Positions 1 through 8,312 of a DNA stretch of 64,000 bases are shown here, piece after piece. The DNA is taken from NCBI GenBank assembly GCA_016125215.1, contig WGMF01000015.1, positions 62,001-126,000 of the forward strand, read 5' to 3'. A program made the translations under genes and the position numbers. The stretch comes from Phycisphaera sp. Lineage in GTDB: Bacteria; Planctomycetota; Phycisphaerae; Phycisphaerales; Phycisphaeraceae. Each line of letters begins with the position of its first letter. The stretch's first letter is position 1. The notes under the pieces were generated by a model. That model was not told the origin of the DNA, did no database searches, and was given only the letters and a program-made list of their open reading frames with translations.

Positions 1-2
1 CC

Positions 3-116
3 ACACTCGCCCACCTCGACACCGGTTACCTCGCCGACCAGGACGAGGCCCGCGCGTTCCTGCGATGGGCACGACAACGCGCCAAGTTTGATTTCCCGAT
101 ACAGTGGCCAACATGA
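3..116 (+). CDS. C-terminal fragment of an unidentified protein
   Basis: This frame is open from the left edge to a TGA at 114-116 and gives the last 37 residues of a protein. The tail is acidic then basic and ends in FPIQWPT. Third codon positions are almost all G or C in the first two thirds, as in the real genes of this window, and the other two frames on this strand look non-coding. The fragment is too short to assign a family. sdhA would be a natural neighbour of the downstream sdhB, but I see no residue pattern that supports it and a DUF559 cassette separates the two. Confidence 0.6.
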   Translation, partial: TLAHLDTGYLADQDEARAFLRWARQRAKFDFPIQWPT

Positions 117-129
117 GCCTAATTCCACT

Positions 130-168
130 CCCCTCCCTTTTCAGAGGGAGGGGCTGGGGGAGGGTGTT
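130..168. repeat. Left G/C-rich inverted repeat flanking the DUF559 gene
   Basis: A short palindrome (CCCCTCCCT ... AGGGAGGGG, 130-153) is followed by a G-rich run to about 163. The reverse complement of the tract at 605-645 resembles it closely, so the two tracts bracket the DUF559 gene as an inverted pair. Confidence 0.7.
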
Positions 169-177
169 CTGCTTAGA

Positions 178-648
178 ATGAAACAGACGCAATACAACAC
201 GGCCAGACGCTCCAAAGTGAGCGAGGGAACCCGCCAAGCCGCTAAAGCATTGCGTCGCGAAATGACGGTGCCCGAGCGTGTGCTCTGGAATCTATTACGC
301 AACGGCCAACTGAATCATCTCAAGTTTCGCAGGCAACACCCCATCGGCTCGTACATCGTGGACTTTTGCTGCCCGCAAGCCAAGTTGATTATCGAAGTCG
401 TTGGCTTATCCCACGCCGGTACAGGCGCTGCCGACCAGGCACGCACTTTAGTTTTGAAAAGACTGGGCGATAGAGTCTTCCGAGCGACAAATGACGAGGT
501 ATTGCATGATCCCGATGCGGTATTTCATGCGATTGCGAACGCGGCGGGGGTTGAGGATCGCATGGTGTTTAATCAACGACATCGCAAGTCCATGGCTCAA
601 GAGATCCCCTCCCCTGCCCCTGCCCTTGAAAGGGGAGGGGTGAAGTGA
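178..648 (+). CDS. DUF559 domain protein (Vsr/restriction-endonuclease-like fold)
   Basis: This encodes a 156-residue DUF559-family protein, related to very-short-patch-repair and PD-(D/E)xK nucleases; the cellular role of the family is not established. The core is recognisable: a MTVPERVLWNLLR helix, KFRRQHPIGSYIVDF, and a C-terminal NDEVLHDPDAV helix. I start at ATG 178; an upstream TTG at 88 would run through the left repeat and overlap the preceding gene. The usual ELDG motif after IVDF reads EVVG here, so an acidic residue normally conserved in the family is missing and the nuclease may be inactive. Codon use is less GC-biased than in the neighbours. The last residues (PAPALERGGVK) are encoded by the right flanking repeat. 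Confidence 0.8.
   Translation: MKQTQYNTARRSKVSEGTRQAAKALRREMTVPERVLWNLLRNGQLNHLKFRRQHPIGSYIVDFCCPQAKLIIEVVGLSHAGTGAADQARTLVLKRLGDRVFRATNDEVLHDPDAVFHAIANAAGVEDRMVFNQRHRKSMAQEIPSPAPALERGGVK
605..645. repeat. Right G/C-rich inverted repeat flanking the DUF559 gene
   Basis: C-rich tract followed by AAAGGGGAGGGG, in inverted orientation to the tract at 130-168. It overlaps the 3' end of the DUF559 reading frame and encodes its last dozen residues. Confidence 0.7.
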
Positions 649-698
649 GCCCACCCTTGGTGTAAACCTCCTTTGTATAGATATCTTTTTCTCCCTCT

Positions 699-730
699 TT
701 CTCTGCGAACTCTGTGCCCTCTGTGTTTAA
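699..730. repeat. 9-bp-period repeat tract (CTCTGTG family)
   Basis: This short array has the phrasing TCTGCGAAC TCTGTGCCC TCTGTG. It belongs to the same family, in reverse orientation, as the CAGAGGACA arrays at 2177-2262, 50440-50470 and 59800-59950. Only one arm is present in the 131-bp gap between the DUF559 gene and sdhB. Confidence 0.6.
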
Positions 731-779
731 CCGCCCACCCCGACATGACCCCCGCCCGATCATTGCCTAGGATTCACCC

Positions 780-1574
780 ATGATCGCCAAAAACCCCGAC
801 AGTCAAAACAGCGTGCACTTCAAGATCAAGCGCCAGGACGGGCCGGACAAGCCCGCGTATTGGCAGACCTTCGACGTGCCTTACAAACCCAACTTGAACG
901 TGATCTCCTGTCTTCAAGCCATCGCTGCCAACCCGACCACAAGTGAGGGGCAGGAGACGACCGTCGTCGTCTGGGACTGCAACTGTCTGGAAGAAGTCTG
1001 CGGCGCCTGCACGATGGTCATCAACGGCACAGCCCGACAGAGCTGCTCGGCCCTCATCGACCAGATGCGCGAGCAGGGCTTTGGCTCACGCGAGAACCCC
1101 ATCGTCCTCGAACCCATGACCAAGTTCCCCGTCGTGCGCGACCTGTGGGTCGACCGCTCACGCATGTTCAAGCAACTGCTGCGCCTCAAGGCCTGGGTCC
1201 CCATCGACGGCACACACAAACTCGGGGCCGGCCCGAAAGAGTCGCCCGAGATGCAGGACGAACGCTACCAGCTCTCACGCTGCATGACCTGCGGATGCTG
1301 CCTCGAAGCCTGCCCGCAATACCTCAAGGACAACCACTTCATCGGTGCCAACGCGATCGGCCAAACGCTTTACTTCAACGAGCACGAGACGGGCAAGAAC
1401 CTCCAGGGCGAACGCCTCGACGTCATGATGGAGCCCGGCGGGATCAGCGACTGCGGCAACGCACAGAACTGCGTCAAAGTCTGCCCCAAGGAAGTCCCCC
1501 TGACGCTGGCCATCGCCAAGGTCGGCAGGCAGGTCACCGTCCACGCCATCAAGAAGTTCTTCATGGGCAAGTGA
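780..1574 (+). CDS. sdhB: Succinate dehydrogenase / fumarate reductase iron-sulfur subunit
   Basis: This is the 264-residue electron-transfer subunit of respiratory complex II. It passes electrons from the FAD in SdhA through three iron-sulfur clusters to the membrane quinone site. The N-terminal plant-type ferredoxin domain carries the [2Fe-2S] ligands C69, C74, C77 and C89 in CNCLEEVCGAC...C. The C-terminal domain has CMTCGCCLEACP (C168-C178) and CGNAQNCVKVCP (C225-C235), which hold the [4Fe-4S] and [3Fe-4S] clusters. Length and the CMTCG wording match the B-type enzymes of Bacillus and epsilonproteobacteria. sdhA and sdhC are not visible in the window. A strong terminator follows 54 bp after the stop, so this is the last gene of its transcript. 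Confidence 0.95.
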   Translation: MIAKNPDSQNSVHFKIKRQDGPDKPAYWQTFDVPYKPNLNVISCLQAIAANPTTSEGQETTVVVWDCNCLEEVCGACTMVINGTARQSCSALIDQMREQGFGSRENPIVLEPMTKFPVVRDLWVDRSRMFKQLLRLKAWVPIDGTHKLGAGPKESPEMQDERYQLSRCMTCGCCLEACPQYLKDNHFIGANAIGQTLYFNEHETGKNLQGERLDVMMEPGGISDCGNAQNCVKVCPKEVPLTLAIAKVGRQVTVHAIKKFFMGK

Positions 1575-1628
1575 TCCCCGTAATAGGGTTTTTTGAAAAG
1601 CAGTGGGCTGCCCCGCGCGGTGTCTCAG

Positions 1629-1655
1629 CCCCGCATGAACATGCGGGGTTTTTTT
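1629..1655 (+). terminator. Rho-independent terminator after sdhB
   Basis: A perfect 8-bp stem CCCCGCAT / ATGCGGGG (1629-1636, 1641-1648) with a GAAC tetraloop is followed directly by seven T residues. It separates sdhB from the STAS gene. Confidence 0.93.
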
Positions 1656-1716
1656 CCGATATTGCCATTACCATCATCCGGTTCTATCTTGCTCACTGAC
1701 CAACACGGGAAACACC

Positions 1717-2070
1717 ATGGCCGCACACAGCTCACTCGTCGTCCGCAAGACCAACGATGTCCACGTCGTCGAGTTCGTCGACTCGGCTATGCTTGAACAG
1801 GCGCAGATCGAACGTGTCCACCAGGAGCTTAAACAGCTCATCGACAACGCCGGCCACCCGAGGTTCATCATCAGTTTTGACGGGCTCAACTTCGTCTCCT
1901 CCGCGATGATCGGCGTCGTCATCAGCCTCCACAAACAGATCGCCTCCCACAAGGGCGAGCTGCGCCTGACCAACATCCCCCCCAAGGTCATGGAGGTCTT
2001 CAAGATCACCCGCATCGACAAGCTCGTGAAAATCTACCCCAACACCGACAAGGCCCTGCACAAGTTCTAA
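1717..2070 (+). CDS. STAS-domain anti-sigma factor antagonist
   Basis: This 117-residue protein is a single STAS domain of the SpoIIAA/RsbV type. Such proteins bind a serine-kinase anti-sigma factor when unphosphorylated and are released when phosphorylated on a conserved serine. The diagnostic segment is ISFDGLNFVSSAMIGVVISL; the candidate phosphoserine is S61 or S62, where family members have DSSGL. The gene starts with ATG 1717 downstream of the sdhB terminator and needs its own promoter. The next gene encodes an FHA-linked PP2C phosphatase, the enzyme class that reactivates such antagonists. A partner-switching pair is therefore plausible, but no anti-sigma kinase or sigma factor lies nearby. 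Confidence 0.88.
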   Translation: MAAHSSLVVRKTNDVHVVEFVDSAMLEQAQIERVHQELKQLIDNAGHPRFIISFDGLNFVSSAMIGVVISLHKQIASHKGELRLTNIPPKVMEVFKITRIDKLVKIYPNTDKALHKF

Positions 2071-2084
2071 GCCGAATCGCCGAG

Positions 2085-2392
2085 GCAGGAACCACAGAGG
2101 CACAGAGTCACGCAGCTAGGCCCAGGAAGTTATCCGCAGATGACGCAGATTTCACAGAATCAAGACAGATTCATTTAACACAGAGGACACGGAGGACACA
2201 GAGAAATCAAGCCGCACCTCGGCTTCTTTGTTTCTCTCTGTGCTCTCTGTGTCCTCTGTGTTGAAAAGTCTTAACCCGGTTTGAGCCTGCGTCATCCGCG
2301 GATCATGTGTGCGGATGAAACCTGTCGATCCGTCCGATCCTGTTATCCTGTCTTGTCCCCTCCTTGCCTCCGTGTCTTTAGTGGTGAATTGC
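2085..2392. repeat. Nested inverted array of 9-bp-period repeats
   Basis: The 324-bp gap between the STAS and PP2C genes is almost entirely repeat. From the left there is a CACAGAGGCACAGAG tract, a GCAGATGACGCAGATTTCACAG tract, then an AACACAGAGGACACGGAGGA tract at 2177-2205. The last is mirrored by its reverse complement at 2232-2262, ending CCTCTGTGTT. Reverse-oriented TGCGTCATCCGCGG and TCCTGTTATCCTGTCTTG tracts follow at about 2288-2355. The outermost right arm (CTCCTTGCCTCCGTG) reaches almost to the start codon at 2395, leaving no room for a conventional leader. Confidence 0.75.
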
Positions 2393-2394
2393 CC

Positions 2395-4062
2395 ATGGCT
2401 GCGCCCGCGATGCAGGTTGAAGTGCAAGACCCCGAAGGCCACGTCAAGCGGGCGAGTCTCACCACGCCGCGCGCGGTGATCGGGCGGTCTTCCGAAGCGC
2501 AGGTCCTGCTTGAGAGCCAGAGCGTTTCCCGCAAGCACGCCGAGCTTTACAAAGACCCCTTCGACCGCTGGTGGGTGCGCGATCTGGGCTCTCGCAACGG
2601 CACGTACGTCAACGGCAGAAAAGTCAGCGAGCGTGTCGTCCACGGCGGGGACGTGATCCAGATCGAAGACTTTACGCTCACGCTTCGCACACCCTCGCTC
2701 ACGGTGGAGCAGTCCACCCACCGCACCACCGTCAACCTCACCCTCGCCGACGCCCGAGACCAGAACGTCCGCAGCCTCAGTGATTTTGAAAAGCCCCGGC
2801 TCGACGCGGCCCACCTCTCACGCCTCGCGGAACTCTCGGGCCAACTGCTGCTCACCGAGGACCGGACCGGGCGTTTGGGCCTGCTGTGCTCTTTGCTGGT
2901 GAGCCGGGATTTCCACGGTCGTCACGCGGTGGCGATGCGGCTTGGCCGATTGACCACAGAGAAGATCGACCCCGAACCCCTCTGCGAACCCCTTCGGGCG
3001 GAGGGTGAACCGGAGGAATCCAGTTATATCTCGCGCACGGTCCTGCGCAGTGTGCTCACGACAGGCAGCGCGGTTGTTGCCGGCAAGTCTTCACCGGGCG
3101 GGTCATCCACCGCCATGGTCGAGATGTCGCTCGACGGCGCCATGCCCGGCGCCGCGTCGAGCAGCGCCATCGCCTGTCCGCTGGCGAGCGATGACGAGTT
3201 CATGGACATCGTCTACGTCTCGTTGCCCCAGTCTTTCGGTACGGGCGAGTGGTTGAGCCTTGTGGCACTGGCGGCCGAGGCCTTTGCCCAGAGCGACGCC
3301 GCGTGGACCGCGCGTCAACAGGCGCAGGCCAGTGCCGTGATCGAGAAGGAGCTCGACCGCGCCCGCGCGATCCAGATGCGCCTCGTCCCGCGCGACGCTT
3401 CGATTGCAGGGGTGGACATGGAGATCGGTTTTGAGCCTTGCCGATGGGTCGGCGGCGACTACGCGGATGTCCTGGACCTCGGTGACGGGCGGGTGCTGCT
3501 GGCGGTGGCGGACGTCTGTGGCAAGGGTCTGCAGGCGGCGCTGATCGCAGCCAGCCTCCACTCGACCGTCCACACCAACGCGCCGGGATTGCCGCTGCTC
3601 GACCTTGTCACGAGGCTCAACAACTATCTCTGCGACTCCATTCCCGATGAATCGTTTGTCACGATGATCGTCCTGATGCTCGACCCGCGCACCGGGGCGT
3701 ACACGTGCATCAACGCCGGCCACCCACCGGCCCTCGTCGTCACGCAAGACAAACGGATCGAGACACTGCAATCCGCGCAGAACGCCCCGCTGGGGATCAT
3801 GCCCATCGACTTTATTGTGCAGTCCGGGACGCTCGACGCCGGCCGCGTCCTGGCGCTCTACACCGACGGTCTGAGCGAACTGGCCAACGCCGACGGGCGT
3901 ATGCTTGGTGTACCGGGTTTAAGCCTGATACTCGGTCAACTCGACCCCGGCAAGCCGTGTGCAGAACTTGCAGCCCGCCTCGGTCAATCGCTCGATGATT
4001 ACGCGGCCAACACCGTGGCGCAGGACGACCGTACGTTCCTCCTGCTGCGGCGCATGGCGTAG
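2395..4062 (+). CDS. FHA domain-containing PP2C (SpoIIE/RsbU-type) serine phosphatase
   Basis: This 555-residue cytoplasmic signalling phosphatase begins with an FHA phosphothreonine-binding domain (about residues 5-100) carrying the hallmarks IGRSSEA, SVSRKHAEL and LGSRNGTYVNG. A central region of about 200 residues resembles a degenerate GAF sensor. The C-terminal SpoIIE/PP2C domain (about residues 310-555) has RWVGGDYAD, VADVCGKGLQAAL, NAGHPPALV and YTDGLSE, which are the metal-ligand motifs. I chose ATG 2395 because the upstream in-frame TTG at 2281 would read through repeat DNA and FHA homology begins right after this ATG. The likely substrate is a STAS antagonist such as the product of the preceding gene, dephosphorylated when the FHA or GAF-like part receives a signal. 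Confidence 0.9.
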   Translation: MAAPAMQVEVQDPEGHVKRASLTTPRAVIGRSSEAQVLLESQSVSRKHAELYKDPFDRWWVRDLGSRNGTYVNGRKVSERVVHGGDVIQIEDFTLTLRTPSLTVEQSTHRTTVNLTLADARDQNVRSLSDFEKPRLDAAHLSRLAELSGQLLLTEDRTGRLGLLCSLLVSRDFHGRHAVAMRLGRLTTEKIDPEPLCEPLRAEGEPEESSYISRTVLRSVLTTGSAVVAGKSSPGGSSTAMVEMSLDGAMPGAASSSAIACPLASDDEFMDIVYVSLPQSFGTGEWLSLVALAAEAFAQSDAAWTARQQAQASAVIEKELDRARAIQMRLVPRDASIAGVDMEIGFEPCRWVGGDYADVLDLGDGRVLLAVADVCGKGLQAALIAASLHSTVHTNAPGLPLLDLVTRLNNYLCDSIPDESFVTMIVLMLDPRTGAYTCINAGHPPALVVTQDKRIETLQSAQNAPLGIMPIDFIVQSGTLDAGRVLALYTDGLSELANADGRMLGVPGLSLILGQLDPGKPCAELAARLGQSLDDYAANTVAQDDRTFLLLRRMA

Positions 4063-4132
4063 CGCTTGACTTGTGTGGGTATGCTTACATGTTGTCACTG
4101 GTCTTGAACGTGTCAGCCGATACCATTGCGAT

Positions 4133-5233
4133 ATGAGCCGTTCCAACACCATCCTGCCCGCCGGGGAATCCCACGCCACTACACGGGATGACAGGGCCCT
4201 GCTGGCCGAGGCGTCGCGGGCGTGCTCGGCTCTGCGTGAGGCGATGGCACCCCAGATTGTCGGCCAGCAGACCACGATCCGCGTGCTCACCGCGGCGCTG
4301 TTGGCTGAGGGTCATGCGCTGCTCATCGGTGTCCCGGGCCTGGCCAAGACGACGCTGGTCAAGGCGATGGCGCAGGCCCTGGACTGGTCGTTTGGTCGAG
4401 TTCAGTTCACCCCCGACACGATGCCCACGGACGTGGTGGGGATGGAGCTTCTTCAGGACGACCCGCAGACCGGCAAGCGGACGACGCGCTTCGTGCCCGG
4501 CCCGATCTTTGCCAACCTCGTGCTGGCTGACGAGGTCAACCGCACGCCGCCGCGCACCCAGTCGGCCCTGCTCGAAGCGATGCAGGAGCGACAGGCCACG
4601 AGCTTCGGCGTCAGCCACGCGCTGCCCAATCCTTTTGTCGTCTTTGCCACGCAGAACCCCATCGAGCAGGAGGGCACCTACCCGCTGCCCGAGGCGCAGC
4701 TCGACCGCTTCATGGTCAGCCTCCACCTGGACTACCCGGACATGGACGAGGAAAAAGAGATTGTCCGTCGGTCTAATCAATCGCTGCATACCGACGCCGA
4801 TCGGCCGGCCGAGCCGGTGGTGGATGCGGCGCGGTTTGTGCGCTTCACGGAGCTCGTCCGGGGGCTGCCGGTGTCGGAGCACGTGACCGATCACGTCGTG
4901 GCGCTGGTGCGTGCGACGCGACCGACCAAAAGCGTGGGGCAGGCCATTTCACAAGACGGCGGTGTGGCGGACAGGATGATCCGCTGGGGCGCGGGGCCAC
5001 GGGCCGCCCAGCACCTGGCAAGGGTCGCCCGGGCGCTGGCGGTGATCGATGGCCAGCCCACGCCCTCGATCGCCCACGTCCGTGAGGCCGCGCCGTGGGT
5101 GCTCCGCCACCGACTGGTCATGAACCACCACGCCGAAGCCGAGGGTTACACCGCTGACGATGCGCTGCGGGACGTGCTGGCCCAGGTTCATGAGCAAGAC
5201 TACACCCACCGACCCCACCCCACCGGCCGTTGA
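4133..5233 (+). CDS. moxR: MoxR-family AAA+ ATPase
   Basis: This 366-residue ATPase has Walker A GVPGLAKTT (residues 66-74), Walker B LADEVNRTPP (131-140), the sensor-1 segment VFATQNPIEQEGTYPLPEAQLDRF and a C-terminal lid domain. MoxR ATPases act as chaperones that mature partner proteins with von Willebrand A (VWA) domains. ATG 4133 is chosen over an upstream GTG at 4073 because conserved sequence starts after it. The gene leads an operon with DUF58, BatA-like and VWA-like genes spaced by 12 bp or less, apart from one 49-bp gap. A TTGACT hexamer lies at 4066, but I could not find a well-spaced -10 box. Confidence 0.93.
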   Translation: MSRSNTILPAGESHATTRDDRALLAEASRACSALREAMAPQIVGQQTTIRVLTAALLAEGHALLIGVPGLAKTTLVKAMAQALDWSFGRVQFTPDTMPTDVVGMELLQDDPQTGKRTTRFVPGPIFANLVLADEVNRTPPRTQSALLEAMQERQATSFGVSHALPNPFVVFATQNPIEQEGTYPLPEAQLDRFMVSLHLDYPDMDEEKEIVRRSNQSLHTDADRPAEPVVDAARFVRFTELVRGLPVSEHVTDHVVALVRATRPTKSVGQAISQDGGVADRMIRWGAGPRAAQHLARVARALAVIDGQPTPSIAHVREAAPWVLRHRLVMNHHAEAEGYTADDALRDVLAQVHEQDYTHRPHPTGR

Positions 5234-5245
5234 AAATCGTTGAAA

Positions 5246-6187
5246 ATGGCCCGCGAATCGTTCATCCAAACCGTACCCTTGCTCACCGCCGGCGACCTCA
5301 ACCGCCTCGACCGTCTGGCCTTCGGCGGGGCGCAGCGCGTGCCCAACCTCATGCCCGGCGAGCACCCCTCGCGCAGGGTCGGCCGCGGGCAGGTCTTTGC
5401 CGACCACAGGCCCTACGTCCCCGGCGACGACCTGCGCACGATCGATTGGAAAGCGCTCGGCCGTACGGATCGGCTCTTCGTCAAGCGACAGGAACAGACC
5501 TCCCAGCAGCGCGTCCACCTGCTCCTCGACGCCTCGGCCTCGATGGCCTACCGGGGCCAGGACGCGGCATTGAATCCCCGTTGGGCCACGGGTCCATCGA
5601 AGCATCGATACGCATGCTCACTCGCGGCGGCGGTGGCGCATGTCTGTGCGCGCCAGCGCGACCCGGTGGGCTTTTCGGTCCTGCACAACGCACGTGTCGA
5701 AAGCTGGCCGACGGCCAATGAGCCCGGCGTACATCACGCACGGTTGCAACACGCCGCGGCGCTTGAGCCAAGCGGGCGTGCCGGATTGGCCAAGGCCCTG
5801 CACACGATTGGGTTGGGCACAGCTCGGCACGCGGTAACACTCGTCATCAGCGACCTGCACGAGCAGATGCCCGATGTGCTCGACGCGTTGTCGGCTTTGG
5901 TCGGTCGGGGTGCGCAGTGGATGGTCGCACAGGTGCTGCACCCGGATGAGGTCGCGCTGCCTGTGGTCAAGGGCGCATTGAGATTCGTCGACAGCGAGAG
6001 CGGTGAAGCGGTCGTCGCATCGCCCGCACGGATCGCCGACGATTACCGCCAACGGATGGCGCAGCGCATCGAACGATGGCGGGCGGCGCTCGCTTCACTC
6101 GGGATCGAGCACCGCCTCATCACGACGGACAGGCCCGTGGTCGATGCGCTGGGCGATTGGGTGTTCAACCGCAGCCTGCGGACGTGA
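5246..6187 (+). CDS. DUF58 domain protein (MoxR partner)
   Basis: This 313-residue DUF58 protein starts 12 bp after moxR. Its DUF58 core contains the family signature GRGQVFADHRPYVPGDDLRTIDW (residues about 45-68, quoted in two parts: GRGQVFADHRPY and VPGDDLRTIDW), then a VWA-like region beginning LLLDASASMAY, a degenerate MIDAS motif of DxSxS type. Family members are taken to be cytoplasmic clients or adaptors of MoxR. ATG 5246 is used; a TTG two codons upstream is possible. It forms the standard second gene of the MoxR/Bat operon. Confidence 0.9.
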   Translation: MARESFIQTVPLLTAGDLNRLDRLAFGGAQRVPNLMPGEHPSRRVGRGQVFADHRPYVPGDDLRTIDWKALGRTDRLFVKRQEQTSQQRVHLLLDASASMAYRGQDAALNPRWATGPSKHRYACSLAAAVAHVCARQRDPVGFSVLHNARVESWPTANEPGVHHARLQHAAALEPSGRAGLAKALHTIGLGTARHAVTLVISDLHEQMPDVLDALSALVGRGAQWMVAQVLHPDEVALPVVKGALRFVDSESGEAVVASPARIADDYRQRMAQRIERWRAALASLGIEHRLITTDRPVVDALGDWVFNRSLRT

Positions 6188-6236
6188 GGACCGTCCGCGG
6201 CCAGACGACCGCGGGCGGGATGACCCGGTGTAAACC

Positions 6237-8312
6237 ATGTGGATTCTGACCACACCCGCGATGCTCTTTGGCCTGGCCATGCTGGCGCTGCCGATCGCGC
6301 TGCACCTGCGCGGGCGAAGTGTGCGGGGCGTTCTGGTCTTCCCAACCATTGAGCTGCTGCACCTGTGCATGGATCGGCACACGACAGGTCGGCGGGTCCG
6401 GAAGTGGTTGCTGCTGGTTGTGCGGTGTCTGGCGCTGGGGCTGTGGGTGTTGACGTTTGCCCGTCCCGTGCTTCGTGAAGCCGCCTCGCAGAGTGATCTG
6501 AACAACCACACGGTATGGGTGCTCGACCTGAGCGGCTCGACACGCGCGGTGGTGGACGGCGTGGTTGTGCATGACAGGTTGTCAGCCCTGCTTGATCGAG
6601 AGCTCGCGCAGTCGGGAGAAACCACGGGGCATCGGGCGGTGCTGGCGGGCGTGGCGCTGCGCGAGGTGACCGACGGCTGGGTCGATGCACGGACACTGCG
6701 GGTACTGGTGGGTGATGCACAGCCTGTCGATGCCCCCGTGGACCTGGACGCCGCGATGGTGATGGCCGAGCGTTTGCTTGGCCCACAGAGCACGGGCGCA
6801 GCCGGACGGATCGTGCTGGTCACCGACGGGCAGGCCCATGATTTCCCGAAGTTTTTCGGGCCCAAGACCGGCGTGTCGGTGAGGGTGATCGGCTTGAACG
6901 ACGACGCCTTGATCCCTGACACGGCGTTGCACAACCTGCAAATTTGGGCGGGGCAGGCCACCGTGGAACTGACGCACACCGGAGATCAATCACGGGTTGT
7001 TGAACTGGCGTGCGAGCTCGAGGGCAAGACGCTCGGCACTCAAAAAGTCACGCTCGCGCCGGGGCAAAGCCGGGGCGTGTCGTTTGCGTTGGGATCGTTG
7101 ATCGACGCGGCGAACGAAGCGGTCGTCAGCGTGCGACTGGTCAACAACACCGACGCACTGGCGACGGATGACGTGTGCAGCGCGGTGATCGAATCGGCAG
7201 AGCGTCCGCGAGTGATGATTGTCACAGCCGGCGACGCCATGATGTCGGACACGCCCGCGGGTGCCCTCGGTCGGGCACTGGCCCCGTTCGGGGATGCGCG
7301 GGACCCCGTGGAGGTCCGTGTTGCCCGGGCTGATGCGCCTGAATCCTGGCCGACCTGCGACGTGGCGATCGTGACAAAGACCGGCGGTCTCTCTTCGAGC
7401 GCTCTCTCTGTGATGCGTGAAAGAATGGCCGGCGGCGTCGGGCTGATATTTATTGAAGACGACAAGGCCGCGGCTGACGACCTTCAGGCGATCACGGGTT
7501 TGCAATCCGCACCAGGCGGGGAGGCTGCACGGTGGGATGAGTCGAATGCGTCATGGTCTGATGCGGTACTCGAAGCCTTCACGGGCTTGTCGCGTCGGAC
7601 GCTTCTCGACGCGGTCACGCAGCCGGGCTGGTCGCCGATGCGGGGTCAATCGGTCGAGGCGATCCTGGCCTGGCCCGACGGGACGCCCGCCGTGTGGCGG
7701 AAGATCGGTCGGGCTGGGAATGCGGGCGCATCGGGGGTGATGGGGATTTCTTTTGACCCGTTGTTCGACGCGGGGGCCGGGGCATTCGCAGACTCGCCCT
7801 CGTTTGTGGGGCTGATGCACGCGATGGTCGGCTCGCTCGTGACAAGGCATCGCGGTCGCAACGTGACCGTGGGTCAGCCGATGGTTTTTCGCATCGAGGG
7901 TCGGTCGGCCAGCGGGGTGGCTACGCTTCACGGGCCGGGTGTTCGGCTTATTACCACACGCGGCGTCACGGACGCTTCGGGGCTGACGGTCCAGAGCGAT
8001 GCCACGCCGATCTCGGGTGTCTACACACTGCGTCTTGAGGGTCGCACATCAGCGGTTGGTTGTGCGCAGCCCGACGTGGGAGAGTGCGACCTGACGAGGG
8101 TCCGTGATGAAGCGATCCGGGCGGTTGAGGGGAGTGGCCATCATGATGCAGGGACACGCGACACCGGCGGGGCGTCGGCGGACACCCATACCGGGGACGG
8201 GGCATATCACAATGTGTTAGAGGTCTGGCCCTGGTCGGCGGGGCTGGTTGGTGTGATATTGACAGCGGAGGTGTTGCTCGCCGGTGGTGGGCGAAGGGGG
8301 GGCGGGGCGTGA
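6237..8312 (+). CDS. BatA-like membrane protein with VWA-like region
   Basis: This 691-residue protein opens with the BatA N-terminal module: a hydrophobic segment (residues 5-25) and a second one near residues 57-77, separated by LRGRSVRGVLVFPTIELLH. A VWA-like region follows (VWVLDLSGSTRAVVD, about residues 86-100), then a large extracytoplasmic part with a CARDB-like beta domain and a possible glutamine-amidotransferase-like fold, and a final transmembrane helix near residues 660-680 followed by a glycine/arginine tail. Bat proteins are linked to envelope stress and aerotolerance; the actual function in planctomycetes is unknown. It begins 49 bp after the DUF58 gene and its stop overlaps the next start by 4 bp. 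Confidence 0.82.
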   Translation: MWILTTPAMLFGLAMLALPIALHLRGRSVRGVLVFPTIELLHLCMDRHTTGRRVRKWLLLVVRCLALGLWVLTFARPVLREAASQSDLNNHTVWVLDLSGSTRAVVDGVVVHDRLSALLDRELAQSGETTGHRAVLAGVALREVTDGWVDARTLRVLVGDAQPVDAPVDLDAAMVMAERLLGPQSTGAAGRIVLVTDGQAHDFPKFFGPKTGVSVRVIGLNDDALIPDTALHNLQIWAGQATVELTHTGDQSRVVELACELEGKTLGTQKVTLAPGQSRGVSFALGSLIDAANEAVVSVRLVNNTDALATDDVCSAVIESAERPRVMIVTAGDAMMSDTPAGALGRALAPFGDARDPVEVRVARADAPESWPTCDVAIVTKTGGLSSSALSVMRERMAGGVGLIFIEDDKAAADDLQAITGLQSAPGGEAARWDESNASWSDAVLEAFTGLSRRTLLDAVTQPGWSPMRGQSVEAILAWPDGTPAVWRKIGRAGNAGASGVMGISFDPLFDAGAGAFADSPSFVGLMHAMVGSLVTRHRGRNVTVGQPMVFRIEGRSASGVATLHGPGVRLITTRGVTDASGLTVQSDATPISGVYTLRLEGRTSAVGCAQPDVGECDLTRVRDEAIRAVEGSGHHDAGTRDTGGASADTHTGDGAYHNVLEVWPWSAGLVGVILTAEVLLAGGGRRGGGA

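Noticed and set aside
3-116. Assigning the first fragment to sdhA
   Set aside because: Only 37 residues are visible and none matches a known SdhA C-terminal motif; the DUF559 cassette also separates it from sdhB.
88-177. A longer DUF559 protein starting at TTG 88
   Set aside because: It would overlap the preceding gene and read through the left flanking repeat; family homology begins after ATG 178.
4066-4071. TTGACT as the -35 of a moxR promoter
   Set aside because: No reasonable -10 hexamer at 16-18 bp distance.
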